DNA from: an uncultured Alphaproteobacteria bacterium
GTDB taxonomy: Bacteria; Pseudomonadota; Alphaproteobacteria; CAAHEQ01; UBA3637
Reading direction: 5' to 3'
DNA length: 8,158 bases
Assembly: GCA_947305835.1 (NCBI GenBank)
Contig: CAMZEQ010000028.1
Location: 1-8,158, forward strand
Shown: positions 1 to 6,042 of the stretch, piece after piece
How positions within the stretch are numbered: position 1 is the stretch's first letter
Layout of the letters: the number at the start of each line of letters is the position of its first letter
The notes under the pieces: generated by a model
Databases searched by the model: none
The model's input: the letters and a program-made list of their open reading frames with translations, nothing else
Told to the model about the DNA's origin: nothing
Translations under genes and position numbers: made by a program

Positions 1-408
1 ATTTTTAAAAAGAAATTCCCTGTTGAAAAAATTTTCTGTCATAAAAAATTTTCGATTTTTATGATTGTTATCAGCATTTTTTTGTCTCCGATTATCCGTC
101 ATATGGGATCTGCTGGTCTTGATATTATGCCACTTATTCCTTTTTTAACTATTTTTTATTTGGCATACATTTTTTGGATTTTTAGAGAATTAAAAAATAA
201 TTATACTTTGGCATGGTCAATCCCTGCTATTATTTTAGCATATTGTTTATTTATCTTTTTTTGTAACAATTTAGTTTGTCCAAAAGAATATCCTCTTTAT
301 GAATCTGGAAAGTGTTATTCTTGTGGCGAATCAGGTTATTTTTATGCTAAAAATTGTTCTGTGTGTCCTAATAGGGTAGAAATAGATGGAAAATGTTACT
401 TAAAATAG
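1..408 (+). CDS. C-terminal part of a membrane protein with a cysteine-rich tail (5' end outside window)
   Basis: I do not recognise the family. The first ATG in this frame is at 61, but the frame stays open to base 1, and no Shine-Dalgarno sequence precedes 61 (only a T-rich stretch). The true start is therefore probably upstream of the window. The 20 residues before Met61 are lysine-rich and lead into a hydrophobic segment. Counting from Met61, further hydrophobic segments lie at about 22-41 and 51-71, separated by a basic loop (RELKNN). The positive-inside rule would place the last 45 residues in the periplasm. That tail has six cysteines (73, 85, 88, 99, 102, 112), including two CxxC pairs (CYSC, CSVC), and a twofold motif CP-x8-GKCY / CP-x6-GKCY. 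Disulfides or metal binding are both possible. The gene looks more AT-rich than its neighbours. It lies 10 bp before the DUF502 gene and is probably co-transcribed with it. Confidence 0.6.
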   Translation: MFKKKFPVEKIFCHKKFSIFMIVISIFLSPIIRHMGSAGLDIMPLIPFLTIFYLAYIFWIFRELKNNYTLAWSIPAIILAYCLFIFFCNNLVCPKEYPLYESGKCYSCGESGYFYAKNCSVCPNRVEIDGKCYLK

Positions 409-412
409 GAGG
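407..412 (+). promoter_or_regulatory. Shine-Dalgarno AGGAGG of the DUF502 gene
   Basis: A perfect AGGAGG overlaps the TAG stop (406-408) of the preceding gene and sits 6 nt before ATG 419. It fixes the start of the DUF502 gene. It also suggests that ribosomes finishing the upstream gene could re-initiate here. Confidence 0.8.
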
Positions 413-418
413 TCCCTA

Positions 419-1045
419 ATGAAAAAAATCAAACAACGCCAAACACTTAAGACTTATTTATTTACGGGAATTTTAGTGACTGCTCCAGTTGCAATTACCC
501 TTTACCTTTCTATTAAACTCTTTCTGTGGTTGGACAGCTGGGCAACAAAATTGATTCCTGCTAAATATAATCCAGAAACATATTTGCCCTATGGCTTGCC
601 AGGCTTGGGCGTTTTGATTCTTTTAATTTTTTTGATATTAGTCGGTATGCTGACGGCCAACTATGTAGGGCGCTGGCTGGTTGGAATTGGACAAGGTATT
701 TTAGGGCGAGTTCCTGTTATTTCCGGAATTTATAGCGCCCTTAAAAAACTTTTTGAAACGGTGATGGGTAATAACACTCAGGCTTTTCGTAAGGCTGTTT
801 TGGTGGAATATCCTCGCAAGGGCATGTGGACAGTGGCATTTATCACAGCTCCTGTTTATGCAGGATTTAAAAAGATGCTTCCCAAAGATATGGTGACGCT
901 GTACGTTCCAACGACGCCAAACCCGACGTCAGGATTTATGGTATATGTACCCAAAAAAGATATCAAGGAACTGAATGTTTCAGTGGAAGAAGCTTTCAAG
1001 ATGATTCTTTCTATGGGGATTGTGAATCCTTCAAAAAAGCCTTAA
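419..1045 (+). CDS. DUF502 family inner-membrane protein
   Basis: This 208-residue protein matches the DUF502 family, whose molecular function is not established as far as I know. A basic N-terminus (KKIKQRQ) is followed by a membrane segment at about 13-37 and a second, very hydrophobic one at about 60-84. Then come family-typical stretches: GRVPVISGIYSALKK (97-110), a segment around KAVLVEYPRKGMW (125-137), and PTTPNPTSGF (164-173), ending with a soluble domain of about 120 residues. Length is normal for the family. The start is supported by the AGGAGG at 407-412. The gene is close behind a cysteine-rich membrane protein gene and probably shares its transcript. Its last 35 bases are also coding on the other strand (end of dusA). 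Confidence 0.9.
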   Translation: MKKIKQRQTLKTYLFTGILVTAPVAITLYLSIKLFLWLDSWATKLIPAKYNPETYLPYGLPGLGVLILLIFLILVGMLTANYVGRWLVGIGQGILGRVPVISGIYSALKKLFETVMGNNTQAFRKAVLVEYPRKGMWTVAFITAPVYAGFKKMLPKDMVTLYVPTTPNPTSGFMVYVPKKDIKELNVSVEEAFKMILSMGIVNPSKKP

Positions 1046-1976
1046 GGCTATCTAAATCACGTGAAAGTAAGGCCTTTTTATAAAGACTTGTGTTGGGTTG
1101 TCCCCTGTAAAGTCCCATCATATGCGGAATAATACGTGTAATTCTTTTATAATTTTTTTGCATATAAGGAATCATTTTTTCCAAAATTTCTTCACGCGAT
1201 AAGATCGGATGATTGTCATTATAAAAAAGTCGGTCCGCTTCTCGTAATTCGTAAGGATGTCCATAGGCCCAACGTCCGATCATTACCCCATCCACATGGC
1301 GTAAATGTTCTTGTGCTTCCGTTAAAGAAAGTACGTTACCGTTAATGGAAATCGGCATATCCGGAAAAGATTTTTTGAGTTTATAAACCAGTTCATAATT
1401 GAGCGGTAAACGTAATCTGTTTTCTTTGGGGCGCCAATTCAACTTTGCCTGGCGTGCATGGACGATTAAATGCTTGCATCCTGCTTTTTTGACGAGATCT
1501 GCCAAATGAAAAAGTTCTTTATAGCCATCCCCACCAACATCAGAAAGCGAAATTCGTGTTTTTACCGAAACAGGCAATTTTGTGACGGCACTCATTTCGG
1601 CCACGCAATCGGCAATCACTTCAGGCGTTCTCATTAAAATAGCCCCAAATTTACCCGATTGAACGCGAGGACTGGGACAACCGGCATTGATATTAATACC
1701 TTCATAGCCCCACTGTTCGGCCATCTTGGCACATTGTCCCATCAATGTTGGTTCACTGCCACCCACTTGTAAAATGACCGGATGTTCTTCGGGATTATAA
1801 TTCAACAGCAATTCTTTGTTACGCCCCAAAATCAGTGCTGGACAAGCCACCATTTCCGTATATAATACGGCATGATGTGTAATTAAGCGCATGAAATAAC
1901 GGAAATGACGATCTGTCCAATCGAGCATAGGGGCAATGGAAATCATCTCGGAAAAACATTGATTTTTTTGTGTCAT
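1011..1976 (-). CDS. dusA: tRNA-dihydrouridine(20/20a) synthase DusA
   Basis: This flavin enzyme uses NADPH to reduce uridine to dihydrouridine in the D-loop of tRNA. The 321-residue chain follows E. coli DusA almost from end to end. It begins with SIAPMLDWTDRHFRYF (13-28) and LYTEMV (38-43), then EEHPVILQVGG (63-73). NAGCPSPRVQSGKFGA (97-112) carries the catalytic cysteine Cys100. VKTRI (138-142) and IVHARQAKL (171-179) follow, then SINGNV (210-215) and DGVMIGR (229-235), where phosphate of FMN is bound. WRPKEN (181-186) matches the SPKEN loop typical of DusA. The ATG at 1976 has no Shine-Dalgarno sequence. Met11 (MISIAP) is an alternative, also with only a weak one. A TATTAT box 7 nt upstream makes a leaderless transcript possible. 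The 3' end overlaps the DUF502 gene by 35 bp. Confidence 0.95.
   Translation of the reverse strand: MTQKNQCFSEMISIAPMLDWTDRHFRYFMRLITHHAVLYTEMVACPALILGRNKELLLNYNPEEHPVILQVGGSEPTLMGQCAKMAEQWGYEGININAGCPSPRVQSGKFGAILMRTPEVIADCVAEMSAVTKLPVSVKTRISLSDVGGDGYKELFHLADLVKKAGCKHLIVHARQAKLNWRPKENRLRLPLNYELVYKLKKSFPDMPISINGNVLSLTEAQEHLRHVDGVMIGRWAYGHPYELREADRLFYNDNHPILSREEILEKMIPYMQKNYKRITRIIPHMMGLYRGQPNTSLYKKALLSRDLDSLKAFLKDSQSP
1033..1080. terminator. possible bidirectional terminator between DUF502 gene and dusA
   Basis: GCCTTA (1039-1044) can pair with TAAGGC (1068-1073). The stem is flanked by six A on the left and, after one mismatched base, five T on the right. On either strand the hairpin is thus followed by a T-run, as expected for a shared terminator of convergent genes. 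The loop is long (23 nt). A second pairing (AAGGC 1044-1048 with GCCTT 1072-1076) and the palindrome GCCTTAAGGC (1039-1048) compete with it. The left arm lies inside both coding regions, so the structure is plausible but unproven. Confidence 0.35.
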
Positions 1977-1987
1977 TGCTATATAAT
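1959..1987 (+). promoter_or_regulatory. sigma70-type promoter for DUF3126-queA
   Basis: TTGATT (1959-1964), a 17-nt spacer and a perfect TATAAT (1982-1987) make a good housekeeping promoter. Transcription would start near 1994, leaving a leader of about 27 nt that contains the AAAGGA Shine-Dalgarno sequence (2009-2014). The -35 box lies inside the first codons of the divergent dusA. Confidence 0.55.
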
Positions 1988-1988
1988 A
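1983..1988 (-). promoter_or_regulatory. candidate -10 box of dusA (leaderless transcript possible)
   Basis: Read on the minus strand, 1988-1983 is TATTAT, 6 nt before the dusA ATG, so transcription would begin at or next to the start codon. No good -35 is seen at 17 nt (TTTCTT). The box overlaps the opposite-strand TATAAT, so the match may be a side effect of that near-palindromic AT sequence. Confidence 0.22.
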
Positions 1989-2020
1989 TCATAAAACATA
2001 AAAAAAAGAAAGGATAAACC

Positions 2021-2242
2021 ATGACTTTAACCGAAGAAGAAATGAATAAGATTCAACAATATCTGCGCCAACTTTTTTGGAATCCGGATATTAATATTCA
2101 TCCCGGCACCGCTAAAGACAGTCCCGCCGAAGTTTATATCGGTAAAGAATTTGTGGGCGTTATTTATAAAAATGATGATGAAGGTGAAATTTCTTTTGAC
2201 TGGAACATGTCCATTTTGAACGAGGATATTGAACAGTTTTAA
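2021..2242 (+). CDS. DUF3126 family small protein
   Basis: This 73-residue acidic protein belongs, by its sequence pattern, to DUF3126, a family of unknown function that I know mainly from Alphaproteobacteria. Family-like features are the N-terminal helix EEEMNKIQQYLRQLF (5-19) and the central AEVYIGKEFVGVIYKNDDEGE (36-56). The end is FDWNMSILNEDI (59-70). No signal peptide or membrane segment is present, so it is probably cytoplasmic. AAAGGA (2009-2014) lies 6 nt before the ATG, and a promoter is visible at 1959-1987. queA begins 3 nt after its stop codon, so the two form an operon. Whether it has any part in tRNA modification is unknown; linkage alone does not show it. Confidence 0.85.
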   Translation: MTLTEEEMNKIQQYLRQLFWNPDINIHPGTAKDSPAEVYIGKEFVGVIYKNDDEGEISFDWNMSILNEDIEQF

Positions 2243-2245
2243 GGT

Positions 2246-3280
2246 ATGAAAACAGCCCTTTTTAATTTTGATTTACCTGAACGTTTGATTGCTGCACAAC
2301 CCGTTGAACCACGGGATGTGGCTCGCTTGTTATATATCAATGGGATGAAGTTACAAGACAAAGGGATGTTGGATTTGCCCGATTTATTACTTCCGACAGA
2401 TGTGTTGGTTTTTAATGATACAAAAGTGATACCGGCCCGTTTGTACGGATATCGTGGAAATGCTAAAATTGAAATGACTTTGTTTAAACAAAGGAATTTA
2501 TCCACTTGGGAAACCTTGATTAAAAATGCACGCCGTTTACATATAGGGGATGTGGTTGAATTTACGGATCATTTGACGGGGATTGTTTCGGAAAAAATGG
2601 GAAACGGAGCTGTGGTGATGCAATTTAGTTTATCTGGAGCCGATTTTTTTGCTTATCTACACCGAGTGGGTACAATGCCTTTACCACCTTATATTAAACG
2701 TTTATGGGGTGGAAAAATTTCAGATAAAGCAGACTATCAAACGATTTATGCGCAACATGAAGGAGCTGTGGCTGCGCCAACGGCAGGACTTCATTTTACC
2801 GAACGTTTATTTAATGCGCTGGATAAAAAAGGCATTAAGCGAGAATTTGTGACATTACATGTGGGCGGTGGGACTTTTTTACCTGTGAAAGTGGAAGATA
2901 CCGAACAACATCATATGCATGCTGAATATGGTGTGATAACACCTGAGGTCGCTGAACGTTTAAATCAATATAAAAAAGCGGGCCACCGCATCATTCCCGT
3001 GGGAACAACGTCTTTACGTTTATTGGAATCAGCCGCGGATGAAAAGGGGATTTTACATCCCTTTGCGGCAGAAACAGCCATTTTTATTACGCCGGGTTAT
3101 CGTTTTAAATTCATTGATGCATTGTTTACCAATTTTCATACGCCAGAATCAACCTTGTTTATGTTGGTAAGTGCGTTGGCGGGACTTGATGAAATGCAGC
3201 ACGCATACAAACATGCCATAGAAAAAGAATATCGTTTCTTTTCCTATGGCGATGCGTGTTTGATTGAAAAAAAGATCTAA
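2246..3280 (+). CDS. queA: S-adenosylmethionine:tRNA ribosyltransferase-isomerase QueA
   Basis: QueA transfers and isomerises the ribosyl group of S-adenosylmethionine onto preQ1 at the tRNA wobble position, making epoxyqueuosine. The 344-residue length is normal. Conserved blocks run in order: FDLPERLIAAQP (8-19), VFNDTKVIPARLYG (55-68), PLPPYI (145-150), Y164 and Y168 around DYQTIYA, and GAVAAPTAGLHFTERL (173-188). Then come VTLHVGGGTFLPVKVED (202-218), MHAEYG (224-229), GTTSLRLLES (253-262), FITPGYRFK (280-288) and TNFHTPESTLFMLVSALAG (295-313). The start is only 3 nt after the DUF3126 stop. The only purine stretch close by, AAGG (2241-2244), is too near the ATG to be a good ribosome site, so translation is probably coupled to the upstream gene. 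tgt, a frequent neighbour, is not adjacent. The TAA stop overlaps the stop codon of the convergent membrane protein gene. Confidence 0.96.
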   Translation: MKTALFNFDLPERLIAAQPVEPRDVARLLYINGMKLQDKGMLDLPDLLLPTDVLVFNDTKVIPARLYGYRGNAKIEMTLFKQRNLSTWETLIKNARRLHIGDVVEFTDHLTGIVSEKMGNGAVVMQFSLSGADFFAYLHRVGTMPLPPYIKRLWGGKISDKADYQTIYAQHEGAVAAPTAGLHFTERLFNALDKKGIKREFVTLHVGGGTFLPVKVEDTEQHHMHAEYGVITPEVAERLNQYKKAGHRIIPVGTTSLRLLESAADEKGILHPFAAETAIFITPGYRFKFIDALFTNFHTPESTLFMLVSALAGLDEMQHAYKHAIEKEYRFFSYGDACLIEKKI

Positions 3281-4050
3281 TCTTTCTTTTTACTGACTTT
3301 TTTTTGACTGCGTTTGGCAGAAAACAGCATAATAATAACCGATACAACCCATGCGACAATCAATTGGAGCAACATTGTAATAAAGAACAAAGCGATCAAA
3401 TTTGTCCAAATGGATAAGTTCATATTATAATAAGTCAAAACAGGCAAGGGATATCCCAAATAACTGCAAACAAAATCAGTTCCCAATACACCCACATGGG
3501 CCCACATGGCACAGCGCCAAACAACACAAGCCGTTAATCTTCTGCGCACAGCCGGAATCAGAGCGATTAAAGCCGTAAAACCGACCAGTAACAAATAGAA
3601 AATCCACAATCTCAATACATAAAACAAGCCCAATACCGCAGGCGCCCAAATGGCAATGCGATGAAAATAATTCTGTATCAGCTCGGAATTGATTTGGCCT
3701 TTTTCAGGGAACTCAAAAGCTTGTTGCACGATACCGTTATTTAAAAAGCTGATTGCTTTACGGGTAATATAGATACCGTCTTGGATGGCTCCGACACCGA
3801 CGAAATCACGATCTGTTTGAATGTATAACAATGGCATTCCGCCCAAAGAACGGGATGTATTCAAATCCACGGGATCAACAACCGTTTTATCTTCAATTGT
3901 AATTGTTGGCACAGAATCAATAAAATCTGTAACGATCGGGGAAGTAAAGGTGGCATTTAAAACATTACTTCCGGCCCACCAAACAACAGCCCCCACCATC
4001 AGGTTAAAGGCAAAAACAATCCACAAACCACGTTTAATTTTTAATTTCAT
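3277..4050 (-). CDS. DUF1189-like membrane protein
   Basis: This 257-residue membrane protein has the layout of DUF1189, a family of unknown function. It has one N-terminal membrane segment (about 9-28), an external domain (about 29-131), and then several membrane segments (about 133-166, 181-199 and 213-244). The chain ends in a lysine-rich cytoplasmic tail (SAKRSQKKVSKKKD). The external domain shows the family-like run PTITIEDKTVVDP (48-60), PLLYIQTD (73-80) and DGIYITRKAI (91-100). The match is by eye, and similarity to a single family is only moderate. The start is fixed by AAAGGAGG (4062-4055, minus strand), 4 nt before the ATG, with a candidate promoter at 4075-4105. It appears to be a single-gene unit, convergent with queA. 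The stop TAG overlaps the queA TAA. Confidence 0.75.
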   Translation of the reverse strand: MKLKIKRGLWIVFAFNLMVGAVVWWAGSNVLNATFTSPIVTDFIDSVPTITIEDKTVVDPVDLNTSRSLGGMPLLYIQTDRDFVGVGAIQDGIYITRKAISFLNNGIVQQAFEFPEKGQINSELIQNYFHRIAIWAPAVLGLFYVLRLWIFYLLLVGFTALIALIPAVRRRLTACVVWRCAMWAHVGVLGTDFVCSYLGYPLPVLTYYNMNLSIWTNLIALFFITMLLQLIVAWVVSVIIMLFSAKRSQKKVSKKKD

Positions 4051-4074
4051 TTTTCCTCCTTTAAAAATATACTT

Positions 4075-4105
4075 TATATAAGCGCTTTTTTATCACATTT
4101 GTCAA
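4075..4105 (-). promoter_or_regulatory. candidate promoter of the DUF1189-like gene
   Basis: On the minus strand a perfect TTGACA (4105-4100) is followed after 19 nt by TATATA (4080-4075). The spacer is longer than ideal and contains most of the 8-bp palindrome AAGCGCTT (4080-4087). The leader of about 20 nt would include the AAAGGAGG ribosome site. This would let the gene be transcribed separately from pfkA. Confidence 0.4.
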
Positions 4106-4149
4106 GAGCTATTCGGATAAAGATTTGATAATCAATTTATTGCATCTTT

Positions 4150-5232
4150 TTAAATTTCTCCGATGTAAATACCCAAATTCTTGGCGACATGAACCAACTC
4201 TGAATCAGTTGTTACAGGCGTATTTCCGATAGACAAAATTTCCGCCAAAGACAAATCCGTGACGTGTCCGTTTTGGTGAACAACAACACGATTCGTTTTA
4301 CCTTCAGCCAACAATTCCACGGCATGAACACCGAAACTGGATGCCAAAATACGATCAGAAGCACAAGGGGTTCCGGAACGTTGAATATGGCCCAATATAT
4401 TGCCGCGCACGTTAAATCCGTCATCTGTTAAACGTTTTACAAAATAGCTGGAAATACCACCGAAGGTATGCCCGTTAATGGCATGATAGTTTTCTCCTTC
4501 CGGTGTTTTGACCCCTTCGGCAACGACCATCAAAGCATGATTACGTCCTTCTGCTTTGACAGCGTTTAATTTTTTCAAAATAGCCTCATAGGTATAGGGG
4601 ATTTCCGGGATAAGGGCAATATCTGCAAAACCTGCAATTGCTGATTGCAAGGCTAAATGTCCGGCGCCGCGGCCCATCACTTCGGCAATCATGACACGTT
4701 TGTGACTGGCAGCCGTTGTATCCAACTTATCCAATGCATCCATGACTACCTGACGGGCGGTTTGGAAACCGATAGCTAAATCAGTCCCCGGTGCATCGTT
4801 GTCCATGGTCTTGGGAATGCCCACCATTTTGACCCCGGCACGCTGACAATATCGACTGACAATGTTCATGGAACCATCACCGCCGATAACAACCAAAGCT
4901 TCCAGATTTAATTCTGTAACGCCCTTTTTAAAGCGATCCAAAATCTGTTCATCGTTTAAAATTTCGACGGAACCGTCATCTTTTAAAAATTTATGGGCGT
5001 CTGCCTGATTGGTTGTACCCAACATTGTTCCGCCTAAAGTCGCAAAAGGAAATTCAAAGTCCTTCATACTCATTTGGTGATAGGAAAGTGGGCGTAAAAT
5101 CAATCCGTTGGTCGCATCATGAATCCCGATGACTTCCCATCCGCGTTCGATTGCACTGGAAACGACCGCACGAATTGCAGCATTTAATCCAGAACAATCA
5201 CCGCCACTTGTTAATAATCCAATTCTTTTCAT
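4150..5232 (-). CDS. pfkA: 6-phosphofructokinase, mixed-substrate (group III-like)
   Basis: The enzyme phosphorylates fructose 6-phosphate to fructose 1,6-bisphosphate in glycolysis. The chain has 360 residues. GLLTSGGDCSGLNAAIR (5-21) binds the phosphoryl donor. GGDGS (117-121), PKTMDND (140-146, catalytic base Asp144), EVMGRGAG (184-191), PEIPY (209-213), AEG (238-240) and GHIQRSGTP (281-289) follow, the last with substrate-binding His282 and Arg285. The donor-selecting positions are mixed. Gly120 (Gly104 in E. coli PfkA) favours ATP, while Lys141 (Gly124 in E. coli) is the residue of PPi-dependent enzymes. The usual TIDND is TMDND here. The run SHKRVMIAEVMGR (176-188) resembles group III enzymes. 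My best guess is ATP use, without the E. coli type of allosteric control. AAAGGA (5244-5239) lies 6 nt before the ATG, and a promoter is visible at 5268-5296. Confidence 0.92.
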   Translation of the reverse strand: MKRIGLLTSGGDCSGLNAAIRAVVSSAIERGWEVIGIHDATNGLILRPLSYHQMSMKDFEFPFATLGGTMLGTTNQADAHKFLKDDGSVEILNDEQILDRFKKGVTELNLEALVVIGGDGSMNIVSRYCQRAGVKMVGIPKTMDNDAPGTDLAIGFQTARQVVMDALDKLDTTAASHKRVMIAEVMGRGAGHLALQSAIAGFADIALIPEIPYTYEAILKKLNAVKAEGRNHALMVVAEGVKTPEGENYHAINGHTFGGISSYFVKRLTDDGFNVRGNILGHIQRSGTPCASDRILASSFGVHAVELLAEGKTNRVVVHQNGHVTDLSLAEILSIGNTPVTTDSELVHVAKNLGIYIGEI

Positions 5233-5261
5233 TTGTCATCCTTTGAAAAATTTTTTTAAGT

Positions 5262-5275
5262 GCTATATTTATAGC
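5262..5275. repeat. inverted repeat over the pfkA -10 box
   Basis: GCTATA (5262-5267) and TATAGC (5270-5275) are perfect 6-bp arms separated by 2 bases. They cover the candidate -10 element of pfkA. This could be an operator half-site pair, or only a feature of AT-rich promoter DNA. Confidence 0.4.
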
Positions 5276-5296
5276 CCTTTTTGATTTTTTTTACAA
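5268..5296 (-). promoter_or_regulatory. sigma70-type promoter of pfkA
   Basis: On the minus strand, TTGTAA (5296-5291), a 17-nt spacer and TATAAA (5273-5268) make a good promoter. It begins 12 bp beyond the stop codon of lptB. The -10 box is embedded in an inverted repeat, GCTATA-TT-TATAGC (5262-5275). pfkA can thus be expressed independently of the lipopolysaccharide operon. Confidence 0.5.
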
Positions 5297-5307
5297 GTTA
5301 TTTTTGA

Positions 5308-6042
5308 TTAAAGCGAAAAATTCTTACCCAGATAGGTTTTTCGTACCTTTTCATCGGCGATAATTTCTTTGGGTGTGCCACATTTCAAAACAACCCCATC
5401 GTGTAAAATATAGGCTTTATCCACGATACCCAAAGTTTCACGCACATTGTGATCGGTAATTAAAACACCAATGCCGCGATTTTTTAATTGTCCGACCAAT
5501 TCTTTAATATCATTTACGGCGATTGGGTCAATACCCGCCAAAGGTTCATCCAATAAAATGAATGTGGGGTGTCCCGCTAAAGCACGTGCAATTTCCAAAC
5601 GCCTGCGTTCGCCGCCGGATAAGGCCCGTGCCGGTGAAAAACGCAAATGTTCAATGGAAAATTCTTTCAAAAGTGCATCCAATTCTTGTTCCACTTTTTC
5701 GGGATTTTTTTCGTTCAATTGCAATACGGATCGGATGTTGTCGGCCACATTAAGACCGCGGAAAATAGATGCCTCCTGCGGTAAATAACCGATGCCCAAA
5801 CGGGCGCGACGATAGACCGGGAATTTTGTGATATCCAAACCGTTTAATGTAATGGTTCCTTTGTTGGGTGAAATTAAACCGGTGACACAATAAAAGCTGG
5901 TTGTTTTTCCGGCCCCGTTCGGACCTAACAAGCCGACAGCTTCACCTGTTTTTACTGACAAAGAAACATCCTTTAAGACGATTCTTTTTTTGTAGCTTTT
6001 GCTCAAATTTTTGACAACAAGAGTGGATTCTGTCGTTTTCAT
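5308..6042 (-). CDS. lptB: lipopolysaccharide export ABC transporter ATPase LptB
   Basis: LptB is the cytoplasmic ATPase of LptB2FG, which pulls lipopolysaccharide out of the inner membrane. All ABC motifs are intact in 244 residues: Walker A GPNGAGKT (40-47), Q-loop Gln89 in YLPQE, signature LSGGE (141-145), Walker B FILLDEP (161-167) with catalytic Glu166, and switch His198. YLPQEASIFRGLNVADNI (86-103) and GGERRRLEIARAL (143-155) are characteristic of LptB rather than of other ABC ATPases. Its ATG overlaps the stop of the LptC-LptA gene (ATGA, 6042-6039). A strong AAAGGAGAG ribosome site (6056-6048) lies inside that gene. The family length is about 241 residues. lptF and lptG are not in the window. 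In many Alphaproteobacteria rpoN follows lptB; here pfkA does, from its own promoter. Confidence 0.96.
   Translation of the reverse strand: MKTTESTLVVKNLSKSYKKRIVLKDVSLSVKTGEAVGLLGPNGAGKTTSFYCVTGLISPNKGTITLNGLDITKFPVYRRARLGIGYLPQEASIFRGLNVADNIRSVLQLNEKNPEKVEQELDALLKEFSIEHLRFSPARALSGGERRRLEIARALAGHPTFILLDEPLAGIDPIAVNDIKELVGQLKNRGIGVLITDHNVRETLGIVDKAYILHDGVVLKCGTPKEIIADEKVRKTYLGKNFSL

Noticed and set aside
3267..3290. rho-independent terminator at the queA end
   Set aside because: The stem is nearly all A/T, with a single G-C pair and a 3-base loop, so it is too weak to call a terminator with confidence.
3491..3510. tandem 10-bp repeat (CCCACATGGG / CCCACATGGC)
   Set aside because: It lies in frame inside the DUF1189-like gene, encodes MWAHV and has only two copies; coincidence of codon choice is enough to explain it.
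3821..4081. 86-codon open frame on the + strand over the start of the DUF1189-like gene
   Set aside because: It runs antisense through the first part of that gene and its ribosome site, and its protein has no recognisable features.
4119..4151. hairpin AAAGAT...ATCTTT after pfkA as its terminator
   Set aside because: The arms are short and A/T-rich with a loop of about 19 bases, so it would be unstable.
5471..5788. 105-codon open frame on the + strand inside lptB
   Set aside because: It is exactly antisense to the LptB motifs, has no ribosome site and resembles no protein; it is a by-product of the lptB reading frame.
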